Position numbers and translations under genes: made by a program. Positions 51,581 to 61,951 of a stretch of DNA of 64,000 nucleotides are shown here, one piece after another. The number at the start of each line of letters is the position of its first letter. Within the stretch, counting starts at the first letter, position 1. Under the pieces are notes generated by a model that searched no databases, was not told the DNA's origin, and worked only from the letters and a program-made list of their open reading frames with translations. Origin of the DNA: Pseudarthrobacter siccitolerans (GTDB lineage Bacteria > Actinomycetota > Actinomycetes > Actinomycetales > Micrococcaceae); NCBI RefSeq assembly GCF_030823375.1, contig NZ_JAUSXB010000001.1:1612001-1676000 (forward strand), written 5' to 3'.

Positions 51581-52253
51581 GGCCTGCCCTCCTAATGAAT
51601 CACATGCACTGTTCAATTTGGTCCAGTGCGGCATGCCCGTCCGAACAAAAAGCCGCTCCACCGGGCATCACACCCTGACCCACTGGGACTACCGAGGTAC
51701 AGTTTGCAAGCGCTCCTGGGAGATTGCCATAGCGACATTCACGAGGGGTGCGTTCGTCATTCTTCGGAAAAAACTTGCGCCGGAGAGCGTCAAAAACTGC
51801 CATGTATGCATTCATACAGCCGAACCATCAAGATAAACCCATGCAGCAGATCAAGATTTGCGCAGCGGTTCAAGACCGCTCTCGATCCCACGGAACCCCC
51901 CAGGAACGCTTCATAAGTTATCTTGGAAGACTTGCGTCGGCGCACCGTTAACCGACACCACCAGACGTAGCTCGCTACACCTGGTGGTGTCGTTGCATTT
52001 TCGATCTCGCACGTCCCGCGGCCACGTTCCGGTCCTCACTTGGGTCAGGATGATCGGCAGCATCATCTGACATCCACAGAGGCCGCACGTTGTACTCCCT
52101 CCTGCTCGTAGAGTTACAGAGTGTAGAAAACGCTGGGAAGTCACAGCCGTGGTTCCCCTTAACCTTGACCGGCCGGGCGAAGGAGACTAGGTCAGCTGAC
52201 GTGACTGCCCGCGTAGCAAAAACACGTATATATCAGCGGTGCCACCCGAATAA
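51581..52253. other. Non-coding region with a 40-base palindromic hairpin
   Basis: About 670 bases without a supported gene. At 51953-51992 CGACACCACCAG and CTGGTGGTGTCG form a perfect 12-bp stem; inside it GTAGC and GCTAC pair again after a 2x2 mismatch. A T-rich stretch (ttgcatttt) follows, so it may terminate rightward transcription, though it is 370 bases past the acyltransferase stop. Confidence 0.45.
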
Positions 52254-52280
52254 TTGATGCCGTGGAAACGTCGCTATAAT
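52254..52280 (+). promoter_or_regulatory. Candidate promoter of the second BY-kinase gene
   Basis: A perfect TATAAT at 52275-52280 has TTGATG 15 bases upstream, a shorter gap than ideal. The leader to the TTG start would be about 75 bases. Confidence 0.45.
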
Positions 52281-52360
52281 TGCAGAGACTGCACGGACAT
52301 GAGCGTTCTGGTGGCGTGCCACTCGGCGGGTCCCAGCAAAAAACAACAGGGGGCCCAACG

Positions 52361-53854
52361 TTGGATCTGCATGACTACCTGAGAATTCTGAGGCGCCACT
52401 GGCTTTTGATCGCTGCGGCAACCTTCGCGGGCCTACTCGTCGGAGGTGCTAGTTCTATCATCACCCGGCCCACATACACGGCGGACACGCAATTATTTGT
52501 GGCGACCCAGAGTTCCGGTTCAGTCACTGAACTCCAACAAGGCAACACGTTTAGTCAGGCGCGCGTGCAATCTTATGTGAAAACTGTGACAACCCCTGTG
52601 GTTCTGCAGCCCGCGATCGACAGTTTGGGGCTAGATGTCACAGCAGAATCACTAGCGGAACGAGTCACGGCGACAACCGACATCAATACTGTCCTTATTA
52701 AGATTTCCGTCTCCGATAGCTCTCCTGCTCAGGCTGCTGCAATCGCCCAAGCCGTCTCTAACAGCTTGATCAAGACAGTAGACACACTTGAGACCCCCCG
52801 AACGGGTGGCACCTCCCCGGTCAGCCTGTCAGTGATCGACCCTGCCGACGCTCCGCTAGCGCCGTCTGCCCCGAATACCAAACTCAATTTATTCGCGGGA
52901 CTGTGCATCGGTGCAGCCCTTGGTGTGGGCGGCTCCGTATTACGCACGAAGTTGGACAACCGCATCAGGGGCGAAAGCGATTTGCGTCACCTAACCGATG
53001 CGCCGCTGCTGGGCGGCATAACTTTCGATCAAGACGCCGTCAAGAAGCCTCTGCTGACTCAAACCGCGCCCCAAAGTCCCCGTGCGGAGTCGTTTCGGCA
53101 GCTTCGGACTAATTTGCAGTTTGCAAACGTCACCGGTGAAGCACGGACGGTTCTCCTTACTTCTTCGCTGCCTGGTGAGGGCAAAAGCACAACAGCTACA
53201 AACCTTGCGATTGCCTTGGCTCAAGCTGGACAGACGGTTTGTTTGGTTGATGCTGACCTCCGGCGCCCGATGGTCCACGAATACTTAGGCCTAGACAAAA
53301 GTGTTGGTCTAACAACTGCTCTCGTTGGCGACATGGACATTAACGAGTTGTTGCAGCCTTGGGGTGACGATGACTTGTTCGTCCTGGTATCCGGTCAGAT
53401 TCCACCTAATCCCAGCGAACTGTTGGGATCCCAAGCGATGCGCGCAGTAATTGAAAGACTTGAGTCTACGTTCGACACAGTGGTGATTGATGCCCCACCC
53501 TTGCTACCAGTCACTGACGCCGCCGTACTGTCGCAGCACGTGGGTGGTGTCGTCGTCGTCGTTGGATCCAGCAAGCTCAAGCATCAAGATCTGCAGAAGT
53601 CCCTAAGTGCCCTCAGCATGGTTGGCGCCACTTTGTTGGGCGTGGTCTTGAATCGTCTTCCCGCCAAAGGCCCCGACGCCTACGCCTACAGCTATTACAG
53701 CAGCGAACCAGGTTCTCGTGACATGGAGGGTTTAAGGTCCGACAGGCACGCCAGCAGCCGCCAGGCCGTCCCTGTACCTGAAACGTTGGTCCCGCGTGAA
53801 GAATACGCTCGCCCCGCGAATGTGTATCCGTCCCTAAAGTTCAGGAATGAGTAA
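52361..53854 (+). CDS. Wzz/BY-kinase polysaccharide co-polymerase with Tyr cluster
   Basis: 497 residues. Wzz helices lie near 15-36 and 178-196. The kinase has Walker A SSLPGEGKST at 268-277, Walker A' CLVDADLRRP at 294-303 and Walker B VVIDAPP at 374-380. The C-terminus holds the expected Tyr cluster at 441-446 (YAYSYY). Phosphorylation of this tail controls chain length and export. The TTG at 52361 has GGGGG seven bases upstream and gives the usual family start (DLHDYLRILRRHW). It ends about 10 bases from an IS21 remnant, so its last residues may have been altered by that insertion. Confidence 0.9.
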   Translation: MDLHDYLRILRRHWLLIAAATFAGLLVGGASSIITRPTYTADTQLFVATQSSGSVTELQQGNTFSQARVQSYVKTVTTPVVLQPAIDSLGLDVTAESLAERVTATTDINTVLIKISVSDSSPAQAAAIAQAVSNSLIKTVDTLETPRTGGTSPVSLSVIDPADAPLAPSAPNTKLNLFAGLCIGAALGVGGSVLRTKLDNRIRGESDLRHLTDAPLLGGITFDQDAVKKPLLTQTAPQSPRAESFRQLRTNLQFANVTGEARTVLLTSSLPGEGKSTTATNLAIALAQAGQTVCLVDADLRRPMVHEYLGLDKSVGLTTALVGDMDINELLQPWGDDDLFVLVSGQIPPNPSELLGSQAMRAVIERLESTFDTVVIDAPPLLPVTDAAVLSQHVGGVVVVVGSSKLKHQDLQKSLSALSMVGATLLGVVLNRLPAKGPDAYAYSYYSSEPGSRDMEGLRSDRHASSRQAVPVPETLVPREEYARPANVYPSLKFRNE

Positions 53855-53859
53855 TAGAA

Positions 53860-54485
53860 GAATAAACTGGATCCGTCGGAGGGAGGCGGCTTTGTCCACG
53901 TGCTCGGGGTCCGTGAAGATCCGGTGCCTGGCCCACCGCCGCTCGTGGCTGGCGAGCAGCCGGCTATCGGCGCTTACGGTCACTTTTTCTAGGTCTGCTT
54001 CGACGTCCACGATCCGCCCGATCGCGCCCGGGTCCACGGAATAGTCGTTGGAGAAGACCCGCACGTTGTAGTCCCGTGGCAGCCGAATGCTGCTGCGGAA
54101 GGCGAACGCGGGCGCCACCGGAGTCAACAGCTGCATCGCGTCCCGGTCACGGACGAAGAGCTCGGCCGGACGGCCGTGCCGGGTCCGGGAGTAGCGGGCG
54201 TTCGCCCGCGGCAGCCAGTCCGCGAGCTGGTCCTTGAAATCCAGCCGGGACGCGAACGTCCGGCCGGGCATGGAGCCCTGGCGGAAGTAGCAGTTCATCC
54301 GCTCCACCATGCCCCTGGATTCCGGATCCCGTGCCGGCAACTGCCGGATCTCGCAGCCCAGCACGCCGCCGCCGGCTCGGTCAGCCGGCCCTGGCCGATC
54401 CCTGACTCGTTGTCCCAGACTAGCTGATTGGGCACTGCACCGGCCTCCTGCAGCAGCGACCACATTCCGCCCAGCAGATCAAAGG
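53860..54485 (-). pseudogene. Truncated and frameshifted IS21-family transposase (istA) remnant
   Basis: Encoded pieces match the IstA C-terminal half: LLQEAGAVPNQLVWDNESGI, then in another frame LPARDPESRGMVERMN with the catalytic Glu, and RDYNVRVFSNDYSVDPGAIG. A frameshift lies near 54370. The 5' half is cut by the ISL3 element at 54486 and the 3' end is lost at the BY-kinase junction. No istB is present. Confidence 0.78.
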
Positions 54486-55857
54486 GGCTCTTCAAGGTTC
54501 CCGGGGAATGGTCTGCTGAGGTGAATGCTCATGCTGCCATTTCGGGCTGCACTTTTAAAGAGAATATGCGATTTGTAGTTGTCCCGATTTCCGATAGCCG
54601 CGCGCGGTTCGCTTGATGTTTTTATTGCAGTGTTGTCAGCCTCTACCTTGGCCGTGGTTGCACCGGTGACGATGAGGACTTCGATCTCTTTCCACCATCG
54701 GCACACGGTCCGGTAGAGTCTGTTTGTTTCCGGCATCGCGGCGCGTGCCACGAGGTCAGCAAGCGCGTTCTTGGCCGCACCCACGTCCTCGAGAGAGCTG
54801 GTGTTCAGCAGGCTCCGGAGCTGTTCCTTGACCCGCCAGGCAGCCTCGAGACTGCCGGTCGGGTCGTCAGCGGCGAACACTCCCGCCAGCCGGTGGCGGC
54901 CCCGTTCTGAAAGATTTTCATTTGCTTTCAGCAGCAGCATCCGGTTCGCCCAGGCAGGGTCCGTGGTCCTGCCCCGCCGGCCCGAACCTGCTGCGACAAG
55001 CCCTGCCGGACCGTGGTGAGCATGTCGCTGGCCAACATGGTCATGTGGAAAAGATCCACCGACACCGCCGTGCGCGGCAACCACGTCCGCAGCGCCTTCC
55101 GGAACGCCGCGGACGGGTCGATCGCGACGACCTGCACCCGAGCCGCCACTGAAGGGGCCGGGCGAACAGCCACTCGCCGACGCCCTTGTGGTCCCTGCCG
55201 TCCACGATCCCCAGGACCTGGCCGGTGTCCAGATCAACGATCGCGGTCATCCACCGCTTGTACTGGGTTCAGGCCTTCGTGGCAGGGTCCTGGAAGAACT
55301 GCACGGAGCGGCAGCGGTACTCATCGATGCCCAACACCCTCGGCGCCAGCAAGTACACGTCCGGAAGGCGGAGGGCAGCGTCACCGATGACCTGCTGGAC
55401 CAGCCAACCACGAAATCCCGAACGCCATCGCCGTCTCGGAAACCGCACGACCGGAATCGATGACCGCGTCCACCAGCAAATCACGGAGCCAGCGTGTAGA
55501 TCGTGCCCGGCGCGGGATCTGCGGCGTCGCTTCGCAAAACGATTTCCGCTCACACAAATACTCGTCACAGCACCAGCGCCGCTTGTCCCAAAGGAGCACC
55601 ATCACGCCCGCGACCGGAATGTCGCGCAGCTTCCGACAGCGGCGCTCCTTGACCCGGGAAGCGATCACTCCGCAGCTCGGGCACCCCGGCGGGAACGTGG
55701 ACTCCACAGTGACGTTGCGGATCCCGCCCGGGAGCAGAACGGTGCCGACGACCCGGTAATCAGGCAGGTTGAAGATCAAGCTGGCAGCATCATGGCCAGC
55801 CCCAGTAGGCTCTAACAAGGCTCGTGGTTCCTGTTCGGGTTGAATGCGTAGTAACAC
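54479..55857 (-). pseudogene. Decayed ISL3-family transposase gene
   Basis: The N-terminal zinc-binding part (FPPGCPSCGVIASRVKERRC, then RRWCCDEYLC) and the DDE core (VVAIDPSAAFRKALRTWLP, LFHMTMLASDML; C-terminal ALADLVARAAMPETN, KVEADNTAIKTSSEPRAAIG) are in at least three different frames. Several frameshifts make it inactive. Confidence 0.8.
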
Positions 55858-55929
55858 TCATCCCAGCAGGACCACGAGTCCTCTGCTTGCTACAACACGA
55901 ACCTATTTCCCCGGGAACCGCGAAGAGCC
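54486..55929 (-). mobile_element. ISL3-family element, 1444 bp, with inverted repeats
   Basis: The ends GGCTCTTCaaGGTTCCCG (54486 on) and the complement of CGGGAACCgcGAAGAGCC (to 55929) form 23-bp inverted repeats with two differences. No 8-bp target duplication is visible, so one flank was probably lost later. The left end lies inside an istA remnant. Confidence 0.75.
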
Positions 55930-55952
55930 GTTAAGAACATTCCGCGGATCTC

Positions 55953-56099
55953 ATGGCCGCCTCCGAGATCATCGGCTCCTACCACGATCTTTGGCGGCCC
56001 TTCGCCATCAACGGCAGCACCCAGACCTTCGCCCCCGTCATCACAAACGAACAGCAGCCCATTCTCGACGCGATCCGAAGTTCGAAACTCACGCAGTAA
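55953..56099 (+). CDS. Short unrecognised frame, possible gene remnant
   Basis: 48 codons with coding-like composition (MAASEIIGSYHDLWRPFAIN) immediately right of the ISL3 element. The ribosome site is poor. It may be the tail of a gene interrupted by the insertion. No function assigned. Confidence 0.28.
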   Translation: MAASEIIGSYHDLWRPFAINGSTQTFAPVITNEQQPILDAIRSSKLTQ

Positions 56100-56334
56100 G
56101 CCAATGAGTCAGGTCAGGGAAGCACCAAATCGCACTACGCGCGATCCCGGGCTCGTAGCTGATCCGGTCGGTGGACGCCGCTGGGCATACTCGGGCCGAA
56201 CCCGACCCCGTGGTCACAGGTATCACCACTAGGGCTGTGGCACTTTTCGACCACGCCAGGTACGTTCACTTCGAAATGTAGGAACTCTTGAGAAGACGAG
56301 AAATATTCTCATTCAGAGAAGTCAAGTGTGCGCA

Positions 56335-57639
56335 TTACCTCGTGGTCTCATTCCTGGGCTGATGATCCGGATGGGCGAGGCCGCCGCGTGAAGTTGCACT
56401 GAATTTATTCCAGAAATACGCGACTAAAGTGGCCAATATCAGCAAACTGACTCCACGCCAAAACGACCTTGACGGATACTGAATGCTCATCACCAGCACT
56501 ATTGACGACATGCCCAGGACGACGGCCACCACTAGGGGGTTGCGGCTGGTCATACCGATAGCAACGCCGACCGCAGCGATCAGTGAGATTAGGAAAAATA
56601 GCGCGACCTGACCTAGAGCACCAGTAGCCCCATACCATTCACCGACCATGGACAGCGGGATCCAGGCAAAAGGCCATAGCCGCTCTTGATCAAACGTGTC
56701 AAGGTTAAGAAATTGCGACGGTAGCGGGTTCGCATTGAGCAATAAAAGGCGAGCTGAGGGCGCTCTGGCCACGGATAATTCCGTAATAGGAACAGACGCT
56801 GTTACGGATGAAACCAAGAGCTGAATGGCGACCACCCACTGGGTCGGGTCGATAAATCGAGGTATACGATCGTCGCGAAGCAGAGCACCTAGCGCGAGCA
56901 ATCCATGGGACTGCCCCCGAACGGTCAATGACAGGGTAAAAGCCGCCAAGGCGGCGTAAGTCGATACATAAAGTCCGAATATAGCTATTAAAACTGATGA
57001 CAAGGATCTCCGACGCCAGCAAGTCACCGCGAATACTAACAAGACAGCCAAAGGAAAAGCTACTGCCATACGCGTTCCGACGACGGCCCCTGATACAAAC
57101 CACATCGTGCCTAAGGCGACTTGCAGTAGCCTATCCCGCTTCGTTGCTGTACCAGCAATACCTATAACTAGGGCGGTTAGGCCTAAGACAGGGCCGATGA
57201 AGCCGGTAAGTCGTATGAAAAAGTCAATTCCGTCGGTCCGTGCATAAATCATTCGACTGAAGAAGCTCGGTCCTTGCCCTAGCAGCCATACGACGTACCC
57301 AGTGAACGAGGCGGCAAGTGAATAGCGCTGGTAAAGAGGCCAATTGGATGTAGCGACACCGGGGACGCCTCCGGATCCCCGAAGGCGTTTTGGCAGCATG
57401 ATGGCTGCCAAAATAGAACCAATTGCAGCCCAAAAAAAGGCCTCAGTTGCGCCAGGATCCCCAATCACTCCTCTGGGGAGACCTGACCCATTATTTAGCG
57501 CAGACCATGTCCAAAGTGTCCCGCCAAATGTCCCGAGGAGTGCCAGTAGTGAGCCCGTGACCAAACCCGGCCAGGCGGGCGCGCTTTTCCATCGGACCAC
57601 AATGCCGAGTAATAGTAGACCCCATACTATCCACTGCAT
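56335..57639 (-). CDS. Putative Wzy-type polymerase of EPS locus II
   Basis: 434 residues with about 11 hydrophobic helices and a large outer loop in the C-terminal half around SVARAPSARLLLLNANPLPS. Topology and position among flippase and glycosyltransferase genes point to the repeat-unit polymerase; sequence similarity alone cannot prove it. ATG 57639 has GGAGG nine bases upstream. It is the last gene of a leftward five-gene operon. It shows no close similarity to the locus I candidate. Confidence 0.62.
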   Translation of the reverse strand: MQWIVWGLLLLGIVVRWKSAPAWPGLVTGSLLALLGTFGGTLWTWSALNNGSGLPRGVIGDPGATEAFFWAAIGSILAAIMLPKRLRGSGGVPGVATSNWPLYQRYSLAASFTGYVVWLLGQGPSFFSRMIYARTDGIDFFIRLTGFIGPVLGLTALVIGIAGTATKRDRLLQVALGTMWFVSGAVVGTRMAVAFPLAVLLVFAVTCWRRRSLSSVLIAIFGLYVSTYAALAAFTLSLTVRGQSHGLLALGALLRDDRIPRFIDPTQWVVAIQLLVSSVTASVPITELSVARAPSARLLLLNANPLPSQFLNLDTFDQERLWPFAWIPLSMVGEWYGATGALGQVALFFLISLIAAVGVAIGMTSRNPLVVAVVLGMSSIVLVMSIQYPSRSFWRGVSLLILATLVAYFWNKFSATSRGGLAHPDHQPRNETTR

Positions 57640-57716
57640 CCTACTGGCCTCCGTCTTGTTGTTCCCTGGGGTAGATCATGATTCCTCACCTGCCGCAGGC
57701 CACAAGTACGACGTCG

Positions 57717-58229
57717 TCATAGATCTCGAATTATCCGTGCCGGTACTCCGGCAACCAGCGTATTTGCAGGAACGTCGCGCGTGACGACTGCGCCGGCGGC
57801 TACGATGCACCCAGGCCCGACGGAGACCCCGCCTAGGATTATTGCGCCCGCGCCAACCCACGCACCCTCGCCGATGCGGATCGGCCTGAAATCCACAAGT
57901 CCCGCACGTTTACTTGAGGGTCCGATCCGGTGCGTAGACGTAAGAAATTGGGCTCTCATGCCGACATTTACCGACCGCTCGAAAGTTACAGGCGCTCTCG
58001 CGTCGAGATAACAACCTGCGTTGATGAACACATCGTCGCTTAAACTAAGGTGGTCACCGGTGATGTGAACTCCATCAAGAATCATGCTGTCTCCGACGCT
58101 TACACCAGCTTCGCGCAGCAGGGCGCGGCGCAGCCTATGGGGTACGAGTACACCCCTTGCTACTGCGCGTAGGGCACGACTCAGTGCCCATCTACCGACA
58201 CGTGCTGACTTGTACACATGAATATTCAT
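57717..58229 (-). CDS. Hexapeptide-repeat acetyltransferase
   Basis: 170 residues with left-handed beta-helix repeats (IGEGAWVGAGAIILGGVSVG, GCIVAAGAVVTRDVPANTLV) and the catalytic-type His in FLTSTHRIG, as in WbbJ/LacA/colanic acid acetyltransferases. It would O-acetylate a sugar of the repeat unit using acetyl-CoA. ATG 58229 starts just after the stop of the flippase gene. Confidence 0.85.
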   Translation of the reverse strand: MNIHVYKSARVGRWALSRALRAVARGVLVPHRLRRALLREAGVSVGDSMILDGVHITGDHLSLSDDVFINAGCYLDARAPVTFERSVNVGMRAQFLTSTHRIGPSSKRAGLVDFRPIRIGEGAWVGAGAIILGGVSVGPGCIVAAGAVVTRDVPANTLVAGVPARIIRDL

Positions 58230-58231
58230 AA

Positions 58232-59464
58232 TCAAACTTTCCGCTCAAGTCGGCGCGCTGTTTGACGACCGGCTCGTCGAAGTGCACTTGCTCTCTCAGC
58301 TACGACTAGACTAATTGCCCCGATCACCTGCAGCACTGAAATGCTAGCCGCCGCACTAGCAACTCCATTCATCAGGGCTCCGACGGCAACGCAAGGAACA
58401 GCGATGACCAGTTCTCCCCACCTGACCATTCGCAGCCTCACAAGCTCGTTTCGGCGCTTCAAGACCATGGAAAAAACAGCAGCTCCTAGGCTGGCGATGG
58501 CACCCAAGCCCAGTCCGGCAGCTGCCAAGCGCGCTTCGTCTACGTGACTGCCAACAACAAAGGCGAGCCAGGCATCTGGTACGAGGAGAATCACAGCGAC
58601 CCACACCACCCCGCAGCCCGTTAGTAGGCCAACCGTTACCTTCAGCGGTGTTGGCCATTTGCCGCCTGCACTATCAAGGCTCTGAATGACTGGCGCCAGA
58701 ACAACGGGAACAGCCAGCACGACTACTCCAAGAGGCGCGAGCAGGGTCTCTGCAAGCCGGATGCCAGCTACGGCTTCCGGACCCGCCAGGGTGTTAATAA
58801 CACCAATACTCAAAAGCCCGACGATCGCAAAAACCAGCCATTCCTGCCCCCCCGTCAGTAGTAGGGATCGCCTACTCCTAAGCCACTGCAGAAGGGGGTC
58901 GACCTCCTCTGAGGAGTGACGAAGCCCTACCAGGGCGAGACACAAGCCAAAAACGCTTCCAACCACCAACCCGAACGCAGCCGTAGCCAAGTCGTAAGGG
59001 ATAGCCGCGAAATATGCGCACGCCAGGAAGCCGGCCGCTCCGACCATTGGCGACGCGTCCACAGCCAGAAGTCTTGAGCGGCGGTCGGCCGACTTCGCCA
59101 AAATTGCACGCGCGCAGTCCAAAGTGCCGAGAACGAGCGGCGTTAGGGCAACGGCAATAGATCCAGCCATACCGACTCCGCCCTTCAATGCGATCAGCAG
59201 CATCACTCCGCCGGGCAAAAGGGCAACACCACTCAAGGACCCCAATATCGCCAGTAGACCGGGCCGTCCGTGGCGTAGCACAATCGCGGGCACAAGTATG
59301 GCCCGTACCCCTGCGATCCACTGAGATTCGATCGTCCAAGCAATGAAAAAAGCGGCTAATGCCACTGTGTCAAGTTTATGAGCTGCCGTTATAGAGACTA
59401 GGAAATTTGGGAGCAAGAGCAGTGCCTGACCAAAAATACGCCCAAGGGCATTCCCGATGATCAC
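58232..59464 (-). CDS. Wzx-like flippase of EPS locus II
   Basis: 410 residues with roughly 12 helices and few polar loops. No close family motif is readable, but size, topology and the gene context fit a MOP-type polysaccharide flippase. The start is GTG. It is 28 bases after the upstream glycosyltransferase and nearly touches the acetyltransferase gene. Confidence 0.65.
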   Translation of the reverse strand: MIIGNALGRIFGQALLLLPNFLVSITAAHKLDTVALAAFFIAWTIESQWIAGVRAILVPAIVLRHGRPGLLAILGSLSGVALLPGGVMLLIALKGGVGMAGSIAVALTPLVLGTLDCARAILAKSADRRSRLLAVDASPMVGAAGFLACAYFAAIPYDLATAAFGLVVGSVFGLCLALVGLRHSSEEVDPLLQWLRSRRSLLLTGGQEWLVFAIVGLLSIGVINTLAGPEAVAGIRLAETLLAPLGVVVLAVPVVLAPVIQSLDSAGGKWPTPLKVTVGLLTGCGVVWVAVILLVPDAWLAFVVGSHVDEARLAAAGLGLGAIASLGAAVFSMVLKRRNELVRLRMVRWGELVIAVPCVAVGALMNGVASAAASISVLQVIGAISLVVAERASALRRAGRQTARRLERKV

Positions 59465-59492
59465 GGCATCACTGTTTCGGAAACGGGATGCC

Positions 59493-60716
59493 TCACAGCC
59501 GGAACCTATGCTTCAGAAATTTTGCCGATGCCGCCACAGGGTTGTGCCGCAAAGCGACCCTCCACCTATGGGTCTTGGGCAGGCCAACAGGCTCCCGAAA
59601 ACCCTGTTGCAATATTTTTACAATCGCGCCAGCATCCAAACGATTACCGACAGCATCTACTTCCGAGACTATGTAACTCAACCGACTCCGCAACTGTTCT
59701 TGGCCGTATTTCTCTAAGCCCGTTGCATCGGCGGCGGACACGGTGAAGCTGTCTCTCCCTAGGCGCCGGGCCATGGTCAGCCAGTGATCTGTATTAGACG
59801 CATAAGAGAACCCTGACAGGCTTTGGAATTCCCAGGGGGTATTATCGCGAAACTCCCGCGATCGATAGGCAACGGGAAGGCCACACCCCAACGCTTCCAA
59901 GATGACATTACCAAAAGACTCGCCTCGATCAGCCCAGTGCATGAATACGTCAGCAGCCCAGTACTCAGCTCGCAGCACCTCGTCGTCAGCTATGGTCTGC
60001 AGCACCTCTATCCGCGGTAGCGCGGGCAAGGCGTCAACTAGTTTCCTAGGAGCCCCTATGAGTCGCAGCCTGTAGTTCGGCGTATTAGCTACGCACTCCG
60101 CGAGCTTTAAGTAGCCAGCCAAAGTCCACTTCTCAGCAATAGGCGAGCCTATGCGGAGAATGACTTTCTCATTAGGCAGGATTTGCCGAGCCGCACGCGC
60201 ATCTAACCGTTCCGTCGAGGTAGGGCGGCGAAAAAATGAAAAGTCCTGTGGATTAGGGATAATCCGCCGTACATGACTCAGCGACCCGTACTGGGCAGAA
60301 TGTTGAGTTGCGAGCCAATCGCCGAGCAGACCTACGACGTGGGAACGTGTACCTTGGCTCCGGAGACCTTTTTCGATGGTTCTACCAAGACCTTGCCCAA
60401 ATATGTCATGAGTAAGCACTGCAGGCGCGAAGTCCTCGCAGTATGACAAGAGGCGGCTAACCCACGTCGTGGTGGCACCGCTAGGTGCACCGTGATGGAT
60501 GTGCAGCAGGTCAGGCGTGAAGAGCCCGATGTCGGACAGATCATTGGTTACTTCCACCCCCATCTGCCACAACTGCCTCAAACGAGCCGAGTGCGGGGAA
60601 CTCGGGCAGTACAGTTTCACGTGTGCACCAGCGTCCTTCCAAGTTTCGGCGAAAGCTAAAGCCGACCGGGAAGTGCCTCCCATGGACTCATCGTGGAAAG
60701 CGACGAGAACGCGCAT
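59493..60716 (-). CDS. GT4 glycosyltransferase
   Basis: 407 residues. Acceptor-domain start MRVLVAFHDESMGGTSRSAL; C-terminal donor-domain EX7E motif ESFGNVILE followed by ALGCGLPVAY. The GT-B fold is clear although the overall sequence is diverged. It adds a sugar to the locus II repeat unit. It follows the next gene by 15 bases in the same operon. Donor unknown. Confidence 0.8.
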   Translation of the reverse strand: MRVLVAFHDESMGGTSRSALAFAETWKDAGAHVKLYCPSSPHSARLRQLWQMGVEVTNDLSDIGLFTPDLLHIHHGAPSGATTTWVSRLLSYCEDFAPAVLTHDIFGQGLGRTIEKGLRSQGTRSHVVGLLGDWLATQHSAQYGSLSHVRRIIPNPQDFSFFRRPTSTERLDARAARQILPNEKVILRIGSPIAEKWTLAGYLKLAECVANTPNYRLRLIGAPRKLVDALPALPRIEVLQTIADDEVLRAEYWAADVFMHWADRGESFGNVILEALGCGLPVAYRSREFRDNTPWEFQSLSGFSYASNTDHWLTMARRLGRDSFTVSAADATGLEKYGQEQLRSRLSYIVSEVDAVGNRLDAGAIVKILQQGFREPVGLPKTHRWRVALRHNPVAASAKFLKHRFRL

Positions 60717-60731
60717 AAAATAACGTCCTAT

Positions 60732-61883
60732 TCAATACTTATAGGGGCGGACTTCTTCGCTGGCTCTTTCGGATTTGTAGGACCCAGTTATAGCCACGGC
60801 AAAGCATCTTGCGAACCGTTCGGGAGTCCAGCGAAGTATTTCCGGATCACGAATGCGCCCGGTCCACTCACGCTTCGACTGCTTCATCCTGTCAGCAAGA
60901 TCATTGAGGCCTGGCTGCGCTACGAAGACACCGGGCATGTTTCGAACGGAAGGTACTACACCACAGTTCTCAGAGACGACCACATGCATCCCGCTAGCAA
61001 GCGCTTCATTAACGACAAGTCCCCAAACCTCAACATCAGAGGCCAGGACCAAGGTGTGCTGGCGAGCCAGCAACTGGGCGATGTCTTCGTTTGGAACGTA
61101 GTCTGTGAAGTTAATATATGAGGAACCTTCAGCAACGCGGCTTAGCTGCTCCCTCTCAGGGCCACGTCCGACGATAAGCAAGGTGTCTTCTGGTCCTCGT
61201 GCAGCATTGAATGACCGAATAATCTCATCCACCCGCTTGCGCGCAATAAACTGTCCGATGTAGACGAATCGGTGTCCGCCTTCAGTCTGTAGCTCAATTG
61301 AAGCGGCGTCCGCTACACCCCGGAACTTATAGACGTCGACGGCGTTGAATCCCTCCAAAATTTTCCTATCCGGAACACGCATCTGCTGAACTGCAGCCCG
61401 GGCAGCGGCGCCGGGTACTACGGTTACGTGCATCGAAGAGAAAAACAGTCGACGCAACCAGGAGATTGGTCCTCGCGAATAGCCTTGCGACGCTAGCGTG
61501 CTCTCATAGAAGCCCACCCTGCGACGCCGGCGAAGAAGGCATAAAATCAGCAGCTGCCAATAGATGGGCGATTCCCATCCCCCAAATACGACAACCTCCG
61601 AGGCGGAAGCACGCCAAAGATCGGGAAGATTCCAGGACAAGTAGTACCGAGCTTCTCCGTGGCGAAATTTCCTAGTTTTGAAAACGAAGAAGGACAGATT
61701 ACTTTCGTCGCTAGGCTTCCAGTCGTCGCCCCGATTGGCGGAGCCATCCTTCGCGATGCTGGCCGCTGACTCTAACAGACCAATAGTTAGCGGCATGATT
61801 GAGCTCAGCGAATTCCACACCGGCAGGCGATAGGGAGCCGCAAAGTTAGTAACCCACAATACCACCGGACGAGCACTGACCAC
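60732..61883 (-). CDS. GT4 glycosyltransferase
   Basis: 383 residues from GTG 61883, which has AAGGAA seven bases upstream; earlier in-frame starts would leave almost no room for the divergent promoters. The N-terminus VLWVTNFAAPYRLPVWNSL is typical of acceptor domains. FVYIGQFIARKRVDEIIRSF and the EX7E motif EVWGLVVNE mark the donor domain. It opens the leftward operon of locus II. Confidence 0.82.
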   Translation of the reverse strand: MVSARPVVLWVTNFAAPYRLPVWNSLSSIMPLTIGLLESAASIAKDGSANRGDDWKPSDESNLSFFVFKTRKFRHGEARYYLSWNLPDLWRASASEVVVFGGWESPIYWQLLILCLLRRRRRVGFYESTLASQGYSRGPISWLRRLFFSSMHVTVVPGAAARAAVQQMRVPDRKILEGFNAVDVYKFRGVADAASIELQTEGGHRFVYIGQFIARKRVDEIIRSFNAARGPEDTLLIVGRGPEREQLSRVAEGSSYINFTDYVPNEDIAQLLARQHTLVLASDVEVWGLVVNEALASGMHVVVSENCGVVPSVRNMPGVFVAQPGLNDLADRMKQSKREWTGRIRDPEILRWTPERFARCFAVAITGSYKSERASEEVRPYKY

Positions 61884-61951
61884 TGAGTTATTCCTTGCAA
61901 TTAGACGAGACAATGTCACCGCTCAGCGGGCAAATATGGTGTAATTATAGC
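61884..61951. promoter_or_regulatory. Short divergent promoter region of EPS locus II
   Basis: 68 bases separate two divergent genes. A plus-strand TAATTATAG lies 7-15 bases before the rightward ATG, so that transcript may be leaderless. On the minus strand TCTAAT at 61905-61900 is a possible -10. Confidence 0.4.
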
